Assembly (NCBI RefSeq): GCF_004345245.1
Contig: NZ_SLUQ01000001.1
Coordinates: 682,001-746,000 of the forward strand
Direction of reading: 5' to 3'
DNA from: Rhizobium sp. BK251
GTDB lineage: Bacteria > Pseudomonadota > Alphaproteobacteria > Rhizobiales > Rhizobiaceae
DNA length: 64,000 nt
The notes beneath the pieces are model-generated. The model was not told the origin of the DNA, ran no database searches, and saw only the letters and a program-made list of their open reading frames with translations. How positions within the stretch are numbered: the stretch's first letter is position 1; each line of letters starts with the position of its first letter. The translations under genes were made by a program, and so were the position numbers. Below are positions 28,008-37,506 of the stretch, piece by piece.

Positions 28008-29231
28008 TCAGTTGACGAGCGGGGTCTTCGGGTCTTTTCCGCATGCGACCCGGCCGTATATCTCGAAGGTCGTCTCGGGCACGACGCCGCCATGCATGCT
28101 GCAGACCCGCGCATCCCGCCAGTAGCGGTTCATGATATTCTCGGAGAATGCGAGCGAGCCGCCGGAAGCGCCGGCAAGCAGGTCGATCGCCTCGCGGATC
28201 ATTTGGTTTGCAAAGCCGGCATCACGCCAGATGCGTGCCCGTTCGGGAACGCTCATGCGCGTACCCGCCGCCGCATAGGCATCGAGGTGGTCGACGGAGC
28301 GCCGCAGGAGCAACTCGGCTGCGTCGATCTTGGCGGAGGCTTCCGAGATCTGGAGGTGGGTGACGGCGGCTTCGTCCTGCTTTTCGTAGAACAGGAAGGC
28401 GATGGGCTTCTGCGAAGATTTGTCGATGAAATAATCCAGCGCCCCCTTTGCTATGCCGAGGGTCGGGAAGACGAGCTTGGTCGCCATGTAGGGCATGGCG
28501 TCGAGACGGTAGAGGGCCTCGTCGTTCTTGTGGGTCGCGGCATAGTCGCCCTTTATCAGGCGGCTGTACATTGCAAGTCGCTCGTCCGGGACAAAGACGT
28601 CCCTCACCGCGACACTGGTGCTGCCGGTGCCGCGCAGGCCCATCGTTTCCCAATCGTTGAGGGTCGTTATCTCCGATACGGGGATCAGTGCCGCCGCGCT
28701 GTCGACCACCGTGCCGCTGTCATCGGGATAGGGGATGCCCAGCAGATCCCATTGGGAGTGGTAGATGCCGCTGTTGAAGCTCCAGAGGCCTTCCTCGATG
28801 ATGATGCCGCCCTTGACGCGACGGGTCTTCGACTTGCGCGGCGTCATGACCATGGCCGCACGCGCCGGCTGGCCCGTGCCGAACACGCTGTCGACCACGT
28901 GCCGGGGATAGACCGCGGCGGTCATCCAGGCCGCGCCGGAAAGCAACATCAGCGTCCAGGCAGCGGAGCCATCGCCGCGGGCGATCTCCACCACCACGTC
29001 CATCATCGTGTGGAACGAACTCTGCAGGCCGCCATAGGCCTTCGGCACGACCATGTCGAAGAAGCGCGCGGCCTGCATGTTGGCGATCGTCGAATCGGGA
29101 AGCCTGCCCAGCTTCTCCGTCTCGGCACTGCGCGAACGCAGGACCGGAATGAGTGAGGAGGCGGTTGCAACGAGGTTCTTGTCGGCCTCGCTGCGGCCTT
29201 GCAGCCCCGGCATGCTTGGAGTGACGTTCAT
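28008..29231 (-). CDS. Flavin-dependent monooxygenase, acyl-CoA dehydrogenase fold (HsaA-like)
   Basis: 407 residues. The acyl-CoA dehydrogenase N, middle and C domains are present (RFFDMVVPKAYGGLQSSFHTMMDVVVEIARGDGSAAWTLML; WETMGLRGTGSTSVAVRDVFVPDERL; DLLAGASGGSLAFSENIMNRYWRDARVCSMHG). The lack of the acyl-CoA catalytic base region and the overall pattern fit group D FMN/FAD-dependent monooxygenases such as HsaA. These hydroxylate aromatic or sulfur compounds with flavin supplied by a separate reductase; no reductase gene is adjacent. The ATG at 29231 is chosen because AGGAGC precedes it; a further in-frame ATG lies at 29246. The substrate is unknown. Confidence 0.8.
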   Translation of the reverse strand: MNVTPSMPGLQGRSEADKNLVATASSLIPVLRSRSAETEKLGRLPDSTIANMQAARFFDMVVPKAYGGLQSSFHTMMDVVVEIARGDGSAAWTLMLLSGAAWMTAAVYPRHVVDSVFGTGQPARAAMVMTPRKSKTRRVKGGIIIEEGLWSFNSGIYHSQWDLLGIPYPDDSGTVVDSAAALIPVSEITTLNDWETMGLRGTGSTSVAVRDVFVPDERLAMYSRLIKGDYAATHKNDEALYRLDAMPYMATKLVFPTLGIAKGALDYFIDKSSQKPIAFLFYEKQDEAAVTHLQISEASAKIDAAELLLRRSVDHLDAYAAAGTRMSVPERARIWRDAGFANQMIREAIDLLAGASGGSLAFSENIMNRYWRDARVCSMHGGVVPETTFEIYGRVACGKDPKTPLVN

Positions 29232-29474
29232 GGATGGCTCCTGCAATCTGTTAGGGGCAGCCGGATCCGCGATGAGCCGGACGGCCCTGTCGAGAGGTTG
29301 TATTGCAGGACAAGTGAGCAGTTCTCCCGCTACGCGGCAGTTTCAGGAGAGGCCGCTTTTCTTACGATCGTAACGGGGCATGCCACCGGCGATCAATTCA
29401 AGACGGGGCGTCGTCGATTTTCTCGACTATCGGAGAACTGGCGGGAACGCGTCTCGCCACGAAGGGCAAGGACC

Positions 29475-29735
29475 CTAGAGCTTGAATTCGACGGCGTTTG
29501 CCACGCTGCTCGGCACCGCGGTTTCCGGCACCTCGGTCTGCTTCAGGACCCCGCCGTCCTCGAGAGTGAGCTGGTAGATATAGCGGTCGTTTCCCGGTGC
29601 CGGGCGATGCTGCTTCTTTGCGAAAAGCGAGAGGATCTGTGCCCGGTCAGTCTCGGCCAGGCTGTCGATGTCGACCGTTCCTTCGGCCTTCAGTCCCGCG
29701 AAACCGCCACGACGAATGATTTGCAGCGTCGCCAT
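29475..29735 (-). CDS. Emfourin-like protealysin inhibitor
   Basis: 86 residues. It begins MATLQIIRRGGFAGLKAEGTVDI, with the emfourin-type beta-rich body and DRYIYQLTLEDGG. Emfourins are small inhibitors of M4 metalloproteases of the protealysin group and are encoded next to the protease. Here the gene follows the protease gene with a 44-base gap on the same strand, exactly that arrangement. It should bind the mature protease and block its active site in the cytoplasm. Confidence 0.82.
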   Translation of the reverse strand: MATLQIIRRGGFAGLKAEGTVDIDSLAETDRAQILSLFAKKQHRPAPGNDRYIYQLTLEDGGVLKQTEVPETAVPSSVANAVEFKL

Positions 29736-29779
29736 GGGCGGCTCCTTTCAGGACGGCACTTGCCGTCGCTGCTCATTTG

Positions 29780-30817
29780 CTAGAGCCCGACCTGCGTCCA
29801 GGCGTCATCGACGGCATTATAGACATCGGAGGAGCCGGAGGACAACGTTTTGGCGGCCTGCCGCGTCAAAGTCGCGAACTTGGAAAACGACATGCCCTTC
29901 GTTGCCTTCGGGCTGGTGAGCGCCGCGTACCAGATCTTGCCGGCGGTGGTCCACGACCGCCCGCCGATGCCTTTCGCAGCGAGGTAGAAGGCATGGTTGG
30001 GTATGCCGCTGCTGTCGTGCGGATCGCTTCCCGGCTTGTATTGGCTGTAGTGCGCGGGCTGCGGGCTCAGGCAGTGCTTTCCGCCGGGGTCGGAAAGGTC
30101 TCTAAGGCAGCGAAAGCCCTTCGTCCTGGCGGCCGGGCCGAGGATTTCCGCACCGATCAGCCAGTCGGCGGCGTCGACTTCCTGTTTTGCCCGCCATTGC
30201 CGGAAGATCGTGCCGAAGACGTCGGAAATGCTCTCGTTCAGCCCTCCGGGTTCGTTCGTATATTTCAGGGCGGCGGTGAACTGCGTGACCCCATGGGTCA
30301 GTTCATGCGCGATGACATCGTCGGATCCGGTGAAGTCGATGAAGATACGGCCGTCGCCATCGCCGTAGGTCATCTGCGAGCCGTCCCAGAAGGCGTTGTT
30401 GTACTTGACGCCGTAGTGGATTGACGACAGCAGGCTCATGCCCTTTCCGTCGACCGAGTTGCGCCCGAAACACTTGGCGTAGAAGCGGGCGACATCCTTC
30501 GTGACTTCGAAGGCCCGCCTGGCTGTCTGGTCGGCCGATGACTTGGGATTGCTGACAGGGTTGCCCGGCAGCGACGTCGTGCCCTTGCAGTCGAAGACCA
30601 GCAGCGATGGCGTAAGTGTCGTGGCCGCGCTGACGGCAAGCTGGGCACCCGATATCGGCGTCGTGTTGTGAGCCTGCCGTATGTGCCGCCAGTTCGGCTC
30701 GATTGCCGCGGTGTCGACAAACGCCTGCCGGGTCGACTCGGGCAGCGTTTCGTCCTCGGCAAATCGATCGATCACTGACCTTGGGATAATGAAGCAACCG
30801 CATCTCGATGCCATCAT
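29780..30817 (-). CDS. M4 family metallopeptidase, protealysin-like
   Basis: 345 residues, no signal peptide. A short propeptide (MMASRCGCFIIPRSVIDRFAEDETLPESTRQ, ~45 residues) replaces the long FTP/PepSY propeptide of secreted thermolysins, as in protealysin. Zinc ligands and catalysis: HELTH in VIAHELTHGVTQF, the third ligand Glu in GGLNESISDVFG, and the active-site His in DPHDSSGIPNHAFYLAAKG. The C-terminal helical M4_C domain ends with NAVDDAWTQVGL. The start at 30817 follows GGAGG at 5 bases; a second ATG is adjacent. Co-transcribed with the emfourin-like inhibitor. Confidence 0.92.
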   Translation of the reverse strand: MMASRCGCFIIPRSVIDRFAEDETLPESTRQAFVDTAAIEPNWRHIRQAHNTTPISGAQLAVSAATTLTPSLLVFDCKGTTSLPGNPVSNPKSSADQTARRAFEVTKDVARFYAKCFGRNSVDGKGMSLLSSIHYGVKYNNAFWDGSQMTYGDGDGRIFIDFTGSDDVIAHELTHGVTQFTAALKYTNEPGGLNESISDVFGTIFRQWRAKQEVDAADWLIGAEILGPAARTKGFRCLRDLSDPGGKHCLSPQPAHYSQYKPGSDPHDSSGIPNHAFYLAAKGIGGRSWTTAGKIWYAALTSPKATKGMSFSKFATLTRQAAKTLSSGSSDVYNAVDDAWTQVGL

Positions 30818-30951
30818 GACGACCTCCATGAAGTGTCAAATTGCAGGCATGGCTTACTTCTCGCAATCGTTGTGCGCCTTTTGATCAGGCGCGTCAATAT
30901 CGAGGCGGAGGCCCGCGAGCGACGCTGCGGGGCGCGGGATTGAAACGTGGC

Positions 30952-33102
30952 CTAGTTGGCGCTTGCCACCTTTTCGGCGTTGAGCGGTGCGGCATCCCGC
31001 AGCTTCTCTCCGATATCGCGGAGGATCTGCGTCGACTCGACCGAAAGCGAACGCGGACGGACGAGCGGCGGCAGGCCGGTCTCGGTCGACTCGGCCGGTT
31101 TCTTCGCCGCGACCTGGGCGGCCGCCGGCTTCTCGGGGAAGGGGTTGTCTACGCCCGGGATCGCCCGCAGCACGACGCCCTGGTGGGCATAGTCCATAAC
31201 CCGCTTGAAGGTCATGGCGGGCAGCGAACCGCCGGTCATCTTGTTGCTGGACGTGTAGTCGTCGTTACCGAACCAGACGGCGCAGGTGTAGTTGCCGGTA
31301 AAGCCGATGAACCATGCATCGCGATAGGCCTGCGTCGTGCCGGTCTTGCCGCCGGTAAGGATGCCGTTGTCGAGTGCTGCCTTGCGCGCGGTGCCGATAT
31401 AGGGGATCTGCGTCAGCATCTGGTTCATGTAGGTATCGGCCTGCTCGGTCAGCACGCGCTTCGGGGCCGGTTCATCGTGCTCGAAATCATAGAGCACCTT
31501 GCCGCCATAGGTCAGGATCTGGCTGATGCCGTGGCGTCGCGACTGAAGGCCGCCGGCCGGGAAGACCGCATAAGCAGTCGCCTGGTCGAGCACCGTGACT
31601 TCCGAGGTGCCGATCGGGATCGTCACGTCCTTTCGGATCGGGGTCTCGATGCCCATTTCCTTCGCCTTGGCGATGATCGGGTCGATGCCGAGCTTCTCCT
31701 TGGCGAGGCGCACCGGCACGGTGTTGATCGACTTGGCGATCGCTGTCGCCAGCGTCACGCGGCCGGCATAGCGGTTCTCGTAATTGTGCGGGCTCCAGTT
31801 GCCCCAATAGATCGGCGCGTCGACGATGGTCGTCTGCGGGGTCATGCCGCTCTCCATCGCAACAGAATAGGTATAGACCTTGAAGGAGGAGCCCGGCTGC
31901 CTCAGCGCCTTCGTCGCGCGGTTGAACTGGCTTTCGCCGTAGTCGCGGCCGCCGACCATGGCGCGCACGGAGCCGCCGTTTTCGACCATCACGAGGGCGC
32001 CCTGCTTGACCTTGTAGGCATCGCCATATTCGCGCAGCGAAGCTTCGACGGATTCTTCCGCCGCCTTCTGGATGCCCATGTCGATGGTGGTGCGCACGAT
32101 CAGCGAATGTTCGGGAAAGCGCGTTGCAAGCCTCTGGACCTCGTCGAAGGCCCAGTCGAGGAAGAAATCGGGCGAATCCGTCTGTGCCCGGTCGATGACC
32201 GTCGCGGGGTTGCGCCGCGCGGCGATGACCTGTCCCTCGGTCATGAGACCGCTCTGGACGAGGTTGGTCAGGACCTCGTTGGCGCGGGCGCGTGCCGCCG
32301 GCAGGTTGACGTGCGGGGCATACTTGGCCGGTGCCTTGAAGAGGCCGGCGAGCATGGCGGATTCGGCGAGGTTCACGTCGGTGACGTTCTTGCCGAAGTA
32401 GAACTGTGCGGCAGCGGCCGCGCCGAAGGTGCCGCCACCCATGTAGGTGCGGTCGAGATAAAGCCTCAGGATCTCCTTCTTGGAGAGGTTCGCCTCGAGC
32501 CAGAGCGCGAGGAAGGCTTCCTTGATCTTGCGGTCGATGGAGCGCTCGTTCGACAGGAAAAGGTTCTTCGCGAGCTGCTGGGTCAGCGTCGAACCGCCCT
32601 GCACGACGCTGCCGGCCTGGGCGTTGACCGTCATGGCGCGGAAGAGCCCGACGACATCGATGCCGAAATGGTCGAAGAAGCGGCGGTCCTCGGTCGCCAG
32701 CACCGCCTTGACGAAATAGTCCGGCAGCTGGTCGATCGGCACCGAGTTCTCGTGGATGATGCCGCGATGGCCGATGACATTGCCGTAGCGGTCGAGGAAG
32801 GTGACGGCGAAATCGCCCCGGTTGCGCCAGTCGCCCTTCGTTTCCTCGAAGGCGGGAAGGGCGAGCATCAGCATCAGGACCGAGCCGAAGGCGCCGAGCG
32901 TCAAACCTTCGCCCAGAAGCTCGAACAGGATGCGCTTCCAGCCGCGGGCGCGGAAGCGGCGGAAGAAGATGGTGATGTCTTCCCAGAGTTCGCCGGCGCG
33001 GAAGCCGAGGTTCCAGACGGTGGAATCGATCCAGGAATCGATCCGCAGCAGCAGGTGGCGTTTCCTGTGGGGCCGCTGTTCTGGAGGTGACGGTTCCTGC
33101 AC
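30952..33102 (-). CDS. Class A penicillin-binding protein (PBP1A family)
   Basis: 716 residues from GTG at 33102 (a TTG at 33177 would add 25). Cytoplasmic basic N-terminus, one membrane helix (GEGLTLGAFGSVLMLMLALPA), GT51 glycosyltransferase with the catalytic Glu in VLATEDRRFFDHFG and QGGSTLTQQLAKNLFL, then the transpeptidase: SSFK in RQPGSSFKVYTY, SIN in AKSINTVPV, and KTGT in GGKTGTTQAYRD. It polymerises and cross-links peptidoglycan at the inner membrane. It is longer than classical PBP2-type enzymes and lacks the OB insert of E. coli PBP1A, similar to other rhizobial class A PBPs. It is divergent from ycgN. Confidence 0.9.
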   Translation of the reverse strand: MQEPSPPEQRPHRKRHLLLRIDSWIDSTVWNLGFRAGELWEDITIFFRRFRARGWKRILFELLGEGLTLGAFGSVLMLMLALPAFEETKGDWRNRGDFAVTFLDRYGNVIGHRGIIHENSVPIDQLPDYFVKAVLATEDRRFFDHFGIDVVGLFRAMTVNAQAGSVVQGGSTLTQQLAKNLFLSNERSIDRKIKEAFLALWLEANLSKKEILRLYLDRTYMGGGTFGAAAAAQFYFGKNVTDVNLAESAMLAGLFKAPAKYAPHVNLPAARARANEVLTNLVQSGLMTEGQVIAARRNPATVIDRAQTDSPDFFLDWAFDEVQRLATRFPEHSLIVRTTIDMGIQKAAEESVEASLREYGDAYKVKQGALVMVENGGSVRAMVGGRDYGESQFNRATKALRQPGSSFKVYTYSVAMESGMTPQTTIVDAPIYWGNWSPHNYENRYAGRVTLATAIAKSINTVPVRLAKEKLGIDPIIAKAKEMGIETPIRKDVTIPIGTSEVTVLDQATAYAVFPAGGLQSRRHGISQILTYGGKVLYDFEHDEPAPKRVLTEQADTYMNQMLTQIPYIGTARKAALDNGILTGGKTGTTQAYRDAWFIGFTGNYTCAVWFGNDDYTSSNKMTGGSLPAMTFKRVMDYAHQGVVLRAIPGVDNPFPEKPAAAQVAAKKPAESTETGLPPLVRPRSLSVESTQILRDIGEKLRDAAPLNAEKVASAN

Positions 33103-33290
33103 GTTTCGTTTTCCCGTCCGGCTATGCTTGACGCGGCGACCGCCAGGGGCCAGAGCAATGGTTTGTACCCGCCCCAAGCAGATCTGATAACCGTACTATG
33201 ATAAATAATTGGTTGATTTACGAGGGAAGAATAAGAGCGATGAGCGTCGCCGACGGCGATTTTGGCGACATGTTGCAAGGATAACCGGCC

Positions 33291-33782
33291 ATGGACGAGA
33301 CACCGTTCTGGAAGCGCAAGACCCTGGTCGAGATGAGCCCCACCGAGTGGGAAAGCCTCTGTGACGGCTGCGGACTCTGTTGCCTCAACAAGATCGAGGA
33401 ATGGGACACCGGCGATGTCTATTTCACCTCGATCCGCTGCAAGCTGCTCGACGGCGAGAGCTGTCGCTGCTCGAGCTACGAGAACCGCTGGGACTTCGTG
33501 CCGGACTGCGTGCAGCTGACGCCGGAGACGGTGCCCGAGATCGAATGGCTGCCGCCGACCTGCGCTTACCGGCTGGTGGGCGAGGGCCGCGACCTCTACT
33601 GGTGGCATCCGCTGGTCTCCGGCGATAGGGAGACCGTGCATGCCGCCGGCATTTCCGCACGCGGACGCACAGTCAGCGAGGAGGGCATCGATCTCGACGA
33701 TTTCGAGGAATACGTGGTCGACTGGCCGCTGACGGTCGGCGACGAGGAAGCGGACGAGAAGGAGCGCTCAGCGCGGGTTTGA
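33291..33782 (+). CDS. YcgN family cysteine-cluster protein (UPF0260)
   Basis: 163 residues with the family signature [23 protein letters not shown] near the N-terminus, followed by [24 protein letters not shown]. This is the YkgJ-type eight-cysteine pattern that probably binds a metal or Fe-S centre. The function is unknown, though the family is widely conserved in Proteobacteria. Its 3' end overlaps the convergent TetR gene by 15 bases. Confidence 0.92.
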   Translation: MDETPFWKRKTLVEMSPTEWESLCDGCGLCCLNKIEEWDTGDVYFTSIRCKLLDGESCRCSSYENRWDFVPDCVQLTPETVPEIEWLPPTCAYRLVGEGRDLYWWHPLVSGDRETVHAAGISARGRTVSEEGIDLDDFEEYVVDWPLTVGDEEADEKERSARV

Positions 33783-34337
33783 CACGGCTTCCAGGAAGCG
33801 GTGGAGATGGTTCGAGACATGATCCACGAGGCTGCCCCGCGGATCGAAACCCCACCAGATGAGTGCGCCCTGCCATTGCGAGATGGCGAGCAAGCCGATA
33901 TCGGCGGACGCTCCGTCGATGCCCTTCAGCCTCTCCGCGACGGCGGCTGCAAGCAGCTTTCCCCATTCCGCGCCACGCGCGCGCAGCGCCGGATCGCGCA
34001 GGTCCTCCCGCAGGAGAAGCAGGCCCTCGGCATAGGCCGCCGGGTCGCTGCCGTAGTCCTTGGAGAGGCCGGCAAGCAGCATCACTGCTCCCCCAGGCGT
34101 TTTCGGGCACTCTTCGGCAAGACGCACAGTTTCGGCGTCCAGCCTGTCCCAGGCACGAAGAAGAGCAGCCCGCAGCATCGCCGCCTTGCTGCCGAAGCGC
34201 TGCACCAGCGTCGAGGCGGAAAGACCGCTCACCTTGGCGACCGCGGCAAACGTCGCGGCATCCGGTCCTTCGCGATGGATGAGGGCGAGCGCCAGGTCCA
34301 GCACCTGTTCGTCGGATAGCGTACGTGCGCGGGGCAT
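33768..34337 (-). CDS. TetR/AcrR family transcriptional regulator
   Basis: 189 residues. The N-terminal HTH ([51 protein letters not shown]) is canonical; the C-terminal ligand domain is all-helical. It is divergent from the SDR gene at 34446, and the gap holds an inverted repeat fitting a TetR operator. The likely role is repression of itself and the SDR gene until a small ligand binds. Confidence 0.92.
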   Translation of the reverse strand: MPRARTLSDEQVLDLALALIHREGPDAATFAAVAKVSGLSASTLVQRFGSKAAMLRAALLRAWDRLDAETVRLAEECPKTPGGAVMLLAGLSKDYGSDPAAYAEGLLLLREDLRDPALRARGAEWGKLLAAAVAERLKGIDGASADIGLLAISQWQGALIWWGFDPRGSLVDHVSNHLHRFLEAVSNPR

Positions 34338-34367
34338 GGATTCTCCAGCGAAGACTTTTATATGAAC

Positions 34368-34379
34368 AAACGTTCGTTT
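34368..34379. promoter_or_regulatory. Putative TetR operator
   Basis: AAACG-TT-CGTTT is a perfect inverted repeat with 5-bp arms in the 108-bp gap between the divergent TetR and SDR genes. It lies 31 bases upstream of the tetR start and within an AT-rich stretch suitable for a promoter. Many TetR operators contain the same AACG/CGTT core. Confidence 0.55.
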
Positions 34380-34445
34380 ATAATTCTACCATTGCGGCAT
34401 CGATTCCGCGATAGGGGCGACAGTCCTAACGCTAGGGAGAGCGAA

Positions 34446-35360
34446 GTGACAGGCAAGCTGAATGGGCGAGTGGCGCTGGTAGCGGGTGCCACGCGCGGTG
34501 CCGGACGCGGCATCGCGGTCGAACTCGGCGCGGCGGGCGCGACGGTCTATGTGACCGGCAGGACGACGCGGCAACATCAATCCGAATACCAGCGGCCGGA
34601 GACGATCGAGGAAACGGCGGAAATGGTGACGGAGGCCGGCGGCACAGGCATCGCCGTGCAGGTGGACCATCTGCAGCCGGAACAGGTGGAAGCCCTGGTC
34701 GCCCGCGTCCGCGCCGAGGAGGGGCGGCTCGACATTCTCGTCAACGACATATGGGGCGGCGAGAACCTGACCGAATGGGACAAGCCGGTCTGGCAGCACT
34801 CGCTGGACAAGGGCCTACGCATCCTGCGGCTGGCGCTCGACACTCACCTGATCACCGCCCGCTACGCGCTGGCGCTGATGATCGAAAATCCGGGCGGCCT
34901 GCTTGTGGAGATGACCGACGGCACGGCGGAATACAACGCCGTCCACTATCGGCTGAACCCGTACTACGACCTCGTGAAGACCGGCACGACCCGCATGGCA
35001 TGGGCGCACGCCCAGGACCTGGCGCCGTACGGGGCAACAGCGGTCTCGATCTCGCCGGGCTGGATGCGCTCGGAAATGATGCTGGAGCATTATGGGGTCA
35101 GGGAGGAGAACTGGCACGATGCGACGAAGGTCCAGCCGCATTTCGTGATATCCGAGACGCCGCGCTTCACGGGCCGTGCTGTCGCAGCGCTCGCCGCCGA
35201 TCCGGAGCGGGGACGATGGAACGGCCAATCGCTCTCGAGCGGCGGTCTCGCCAAGATCTACGGTTTCGACGACGTCGACGGTTCCCGGCCGGACTGCTGG
35301 CGCTACATGGCGGAGATCCAGGAGCCCGGCAAGCCGGCGGACGCCAGCGGATATCGCTGA
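34446..35360 (+). CDS. SDR family NAD(P)-dependent oxidoreductase
   Basis: 304 residues from GTG at 34446. The cofactor motif is ALVAGATRGAGRGIA (a TGxxxGxG variant), with VNDIWGG replacing the NNAG element and a Tyr-x-x-x-Lys in YYDLVKTGTTRMA. The C-terminal part is longer than in a minimal SDR and ends KPADASGYR. The GTG is preferred over the ATG at 34362, which overlaps the TetR operator. It is probably controlled by the divergent TetR regulator. The substrate is unknown. Confidence 0.85.
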   Translation: MTGKLNGRVALVAGATRGAGRGIAVELGAAGATVYVTGRTTRQHQSEYQRPETIEETAEMVTEAGGTGIAVQVDHLQPEQVEALVARVRAEEGRLDILVNDIWGGENLTEWDKPVWQHSLDKGLRILRLALDTHLITARYALALMIENPGGLLVEMTDGTAEYNAVHYRLNPYYDLVKTGTTRMAWAHAQDLAPYGATAVSISPGWMRSEMMLEHYGVREENWHDATKVQPHFVISETPRFTGRAVAALAADPERGRWNGQSLSSGGLAKIYGFDDVDGSRPDCWRYMAEIQEPGKPADASGYR

Positions 35361-35379
35361 GCGCAAGCGCCTGAGATGG

Positions 35380-35709
35380 TCAGGGCTCCTTCTCCCTCAA
35401 TGCCTTCGGCGCGACGTTCGTCCAGGCGCGGCGAACGAGATGGCGCACCACATCGTCTCCCGCTTCGAGGAAGTGAACCCGTGTCCAGCCGCGCAGGCCC
35501 CAGCCGCCGGGCACGGCCGTGACCGTGCCGGCGGCAGTCTCGAGCGTGAGCCGCTGCTGGTCTGGCGTCAGCTTGATGACGCCGAATTCCCGCGACGGCA
35601 AGGCCAGGAATATTTTCCCACGCACGCGAAAATCCCGCGTGCCGAAATGCGAGGCCTCCGCGGCTTCGGGCAGGCCGAGCGCGAAAGCCACCAGTTCGTC
35701 TTCGGTCAT
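35380..35709 (-). CDS. MmcQ/YjbR family DNA-binding-like protein
   Basis: 109 residues, MTEDELVAFALGLPEAAEASHFGTRDFRVRGKIFLALP... and GWTRVHFLEAGDDVVRHLVRRAWTNVAPK, the typical CyaY-like fold of the MmcQ/YjbR family. Members are small cytoplasmic proteins that have been suggested to bind DNA; the biochemical role is not established. Convergent with the SDR gene, 20 bases apart. Confidence 0.88.
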   Translation of the reverse strand: MTEDELVAFALGLPEAAEASHFGTRDFRVRGKIFLALPSREFGVIKLTPDQQRLTLETAAGTVTAVPGGWGLRGWTRVHFLEAGDDVVRHLVRRAWTNVAPKALREKEP

Positions 35710-35751
35710 GGCACGTCTCCCGAGATATCCGGTCCGGCGCCCGCATGCCCT

Positions 35752-36252
35752 CTATTGCGGCATTACCATGGTCAGGACCGGGAATTGCGGCTTCTCGCCC
35801 GCGCCGAGCGGACCCGGCACCTTGTTCTTGACCGGCGGCAGGCTCTTCAGATAGGCGGCGATCGCCGCTGCATCCTGGTCGGTCAGATGCGAGAGGCCGC
35901 GCCAGGGCATGATGTCGGCGAGCATGCGCCCGTCGGGCTTCACGCCGGTGCGGATCGCCGTGACGATCTCCTCGTTCGTCCACTTGCCGAGCCCGGTTTC
36001 ATCGTCCGGCGTCAGGTTCGGCCCGACGAAGGTCCCGGCCGGTGTCTGGAAGCCGACATCCGAGCCGCCGAGCACGCGCCCCATGTCGGGCTTGCCGAAG
36101 AAATAGCCGGGCGTGTGGCAATCGTTGCAGCCGCCGATCGTGGCGAGATATTTGCCCCTTTCCACGGCCTCGTCCGCGGCGGCGGACGGGATGGAATGGA
36201 GCAGAGGACAGAGAAACGAAACAAAGGCTGCGTACTTCATCGCGGTATGCAT
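35752..36252 (-). CDS. Periplasmic c-type cytochrome
   Basis: 166 residues. The signal peptide is about residues 1-26 (MKYAAFVSFLCPLLHSIPSAAA). The heme site is C42-N-D-C45-H46 (IGGCNDCHTPG), with Met as a likely sixth ligand in DIMPWRG. This diheme-family-like single domain resembles the cytochrome subunits of alcohol and aldehyde dehydrogenases. No dehydrogenase gene is adjacent. The ATG at 36252 follows a GGGGGG run; a second ATG 12 bases downstream is also possible. Confidence 0.85.
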   Translation of the reverse strand: MHTAMKYAAFVSFLCPLLHSIPSAAADEAVERGKYLATIGGCNDCHTPGYFFGKPDMGRVLGGSDVGFQTPAGTFVGPNLTPDDETGLGKWTNEEIVTAIRTGVKPDGRMLADIMPWRGLSHLTDQDAAAIAAYLKSLPPVKNKVPGPLGAGEKPQFPVLTMVMPQ

Positions 36253-36366
36253 GTGTGGCCCCCCTTGGAACAAGACGCGGGAAGGTAACAGGCGCAAAAC
36301 CGGTGAACAATTACAGCAAACGAATTAGAACGCTCCCCGCCCGTGCGGGCGGAGGAGCGGGTCTGG

Positions 36367-37506
36367 CTAGCTGCCCTGCGAGGCGGAAGCGGCCTGGCGG
36401 CGCGGCTCGCCGCTTGCGCTGCCCGAACCGAGGCGCCGTCCGTAATTGTGGAATGGAAGTTCGACGAAGCGGTAGGAAAGCCGCGAGACGACGAGCGTGA
36501 TGGCCAGCGTGAAGACGCTCAGCAGCGCGAACTGCGTATAGGGCGCCGTCACGCCCGCCGACTGGAGCGCGCGCAGCACGACGATCAGCACCAGCATGTG
36601 CGAGAGATAGACCGAATAGGCCATGTTGCCGACCCACAGCATCGGCGGCGAGCAGAAGAAGCGGCTGAAGGCGGCGGAGATCGGCCCGGCCTGCTTCTGG
36701 GAGAGCAGGACGAGGGCGATGACCGTCAGCCAGACGACATAGGGGAGCACGCCGATGCTGCGGGTCAGCACCAGCAGGCAGAAGGCGACGATGAATACGC
36801 GCACGATATTGTCGCGGCTGAACAGGGCATGGTCCGAAGCCTTCATGAGGTAGAAGCTGCCGATGCCGATGCCGAAATCGAGAAGCCAGCGGCCGAGGAA
36901 GCCGACCGGCATCTTGGGGAGGATGGCAGCGGCGACGAGCGCGAGAATGGCGACGATCGCGATCCTGCCCGCCGTCATGCGGCCCGTCAGGAAGGCGATC
37001 AGGAGGGGTGCCACGAGATAGAACTGCCATTCGAGCGATATGCTCCAGCCCTGGCCGAGGAAGGCGAAATCGGTCGAGGGCAGGATGCGCGGCGGCACGA
37101 GCCCGTGCAGCGCCGGCAGATGGGCGAGAATGTGCCAGGGGAAATAGGCGAGGCTGTCCTCGGCAAGCGCAATGCGGGCCGCGCGCATCGAGCCTTCGGG
37201 CGCGGCAAGCCAGGTTTCGAGCGCGAAGCGCGCCGCAAGAACCGAGAGCACGAAATAGAGCAGGTAGACCGGGAAGATGCGCAGCGCGCGGCGCGCAATG
37301 TAGTAGGAATAGCTCTCCGGCCGCTTGTCGATGAGCGCCGTGATCGCAAAGCCGCTGAGGATCACGAAGACGGTGACGGCCTGGACATTGTAGAACTTCG
37401 CCTCGAACAGGCGGTTGTGAATATCGACGGCCGAGGCCGCATGGCCGAACAGCACCCAAAGGGCAAGCAGGCCGCGAAGCCCCTCGAACTCCTTCACATA
37501 ACGCAT
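36367..37506 (-). CDS. Acyltransferase 3 family membrane protein (OafA/YrhL type)
   Basis: 379 residues with about ten membrane helices. The family motif appears at the N-terminus as FEGLRGLLALWVLFGHAA (R-G-L and the catalytic-type His), and WSISLEWQFYLVAPLLI contains the conserved SLEWQFY segment. These enzymes transfer acetyl or other acyl groups to surface polysaccharides, lipid A or Nod-factor-like molecules. The start at 37506 is preferred because GGGGG is 6 bases upstream; the first ATG (37512) directly abuts that run. Single gene. Confidence 0.88.
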   Translation of the reverse strand: MRYVKEFEGLRGLLALWVLFGHAASAVDIHNRLFEAKFYNVQAVTVFVILSGFAITALIDKRPESYSYYIARRALRIFPVYLLYFVLSVLAARFALETWLAAPEGSMRAARIALAEDSLAYFPWHILAHLPALHGLVPPRILPSTDFAFLGQGWSISLEWQFYLVAPLLIAFLTGRMTAGRIAIVAILALVAAAILPKMPVGFLGRWLLDFGIGIGSFYLMKASDHALFSRDNIVRVFIVAFCLLVLTRSIGVLPYVVWLTVIALVLLSQKQAGPISAAFSRFFCSPPMLWVGNMAYSVYLSHMLVLIVVLRALQSAGVTAPYTQFALLSVFTLAITLVVSRLSYRFVELPFHNYGRRLGSGSASGEPRRQAASASQGS

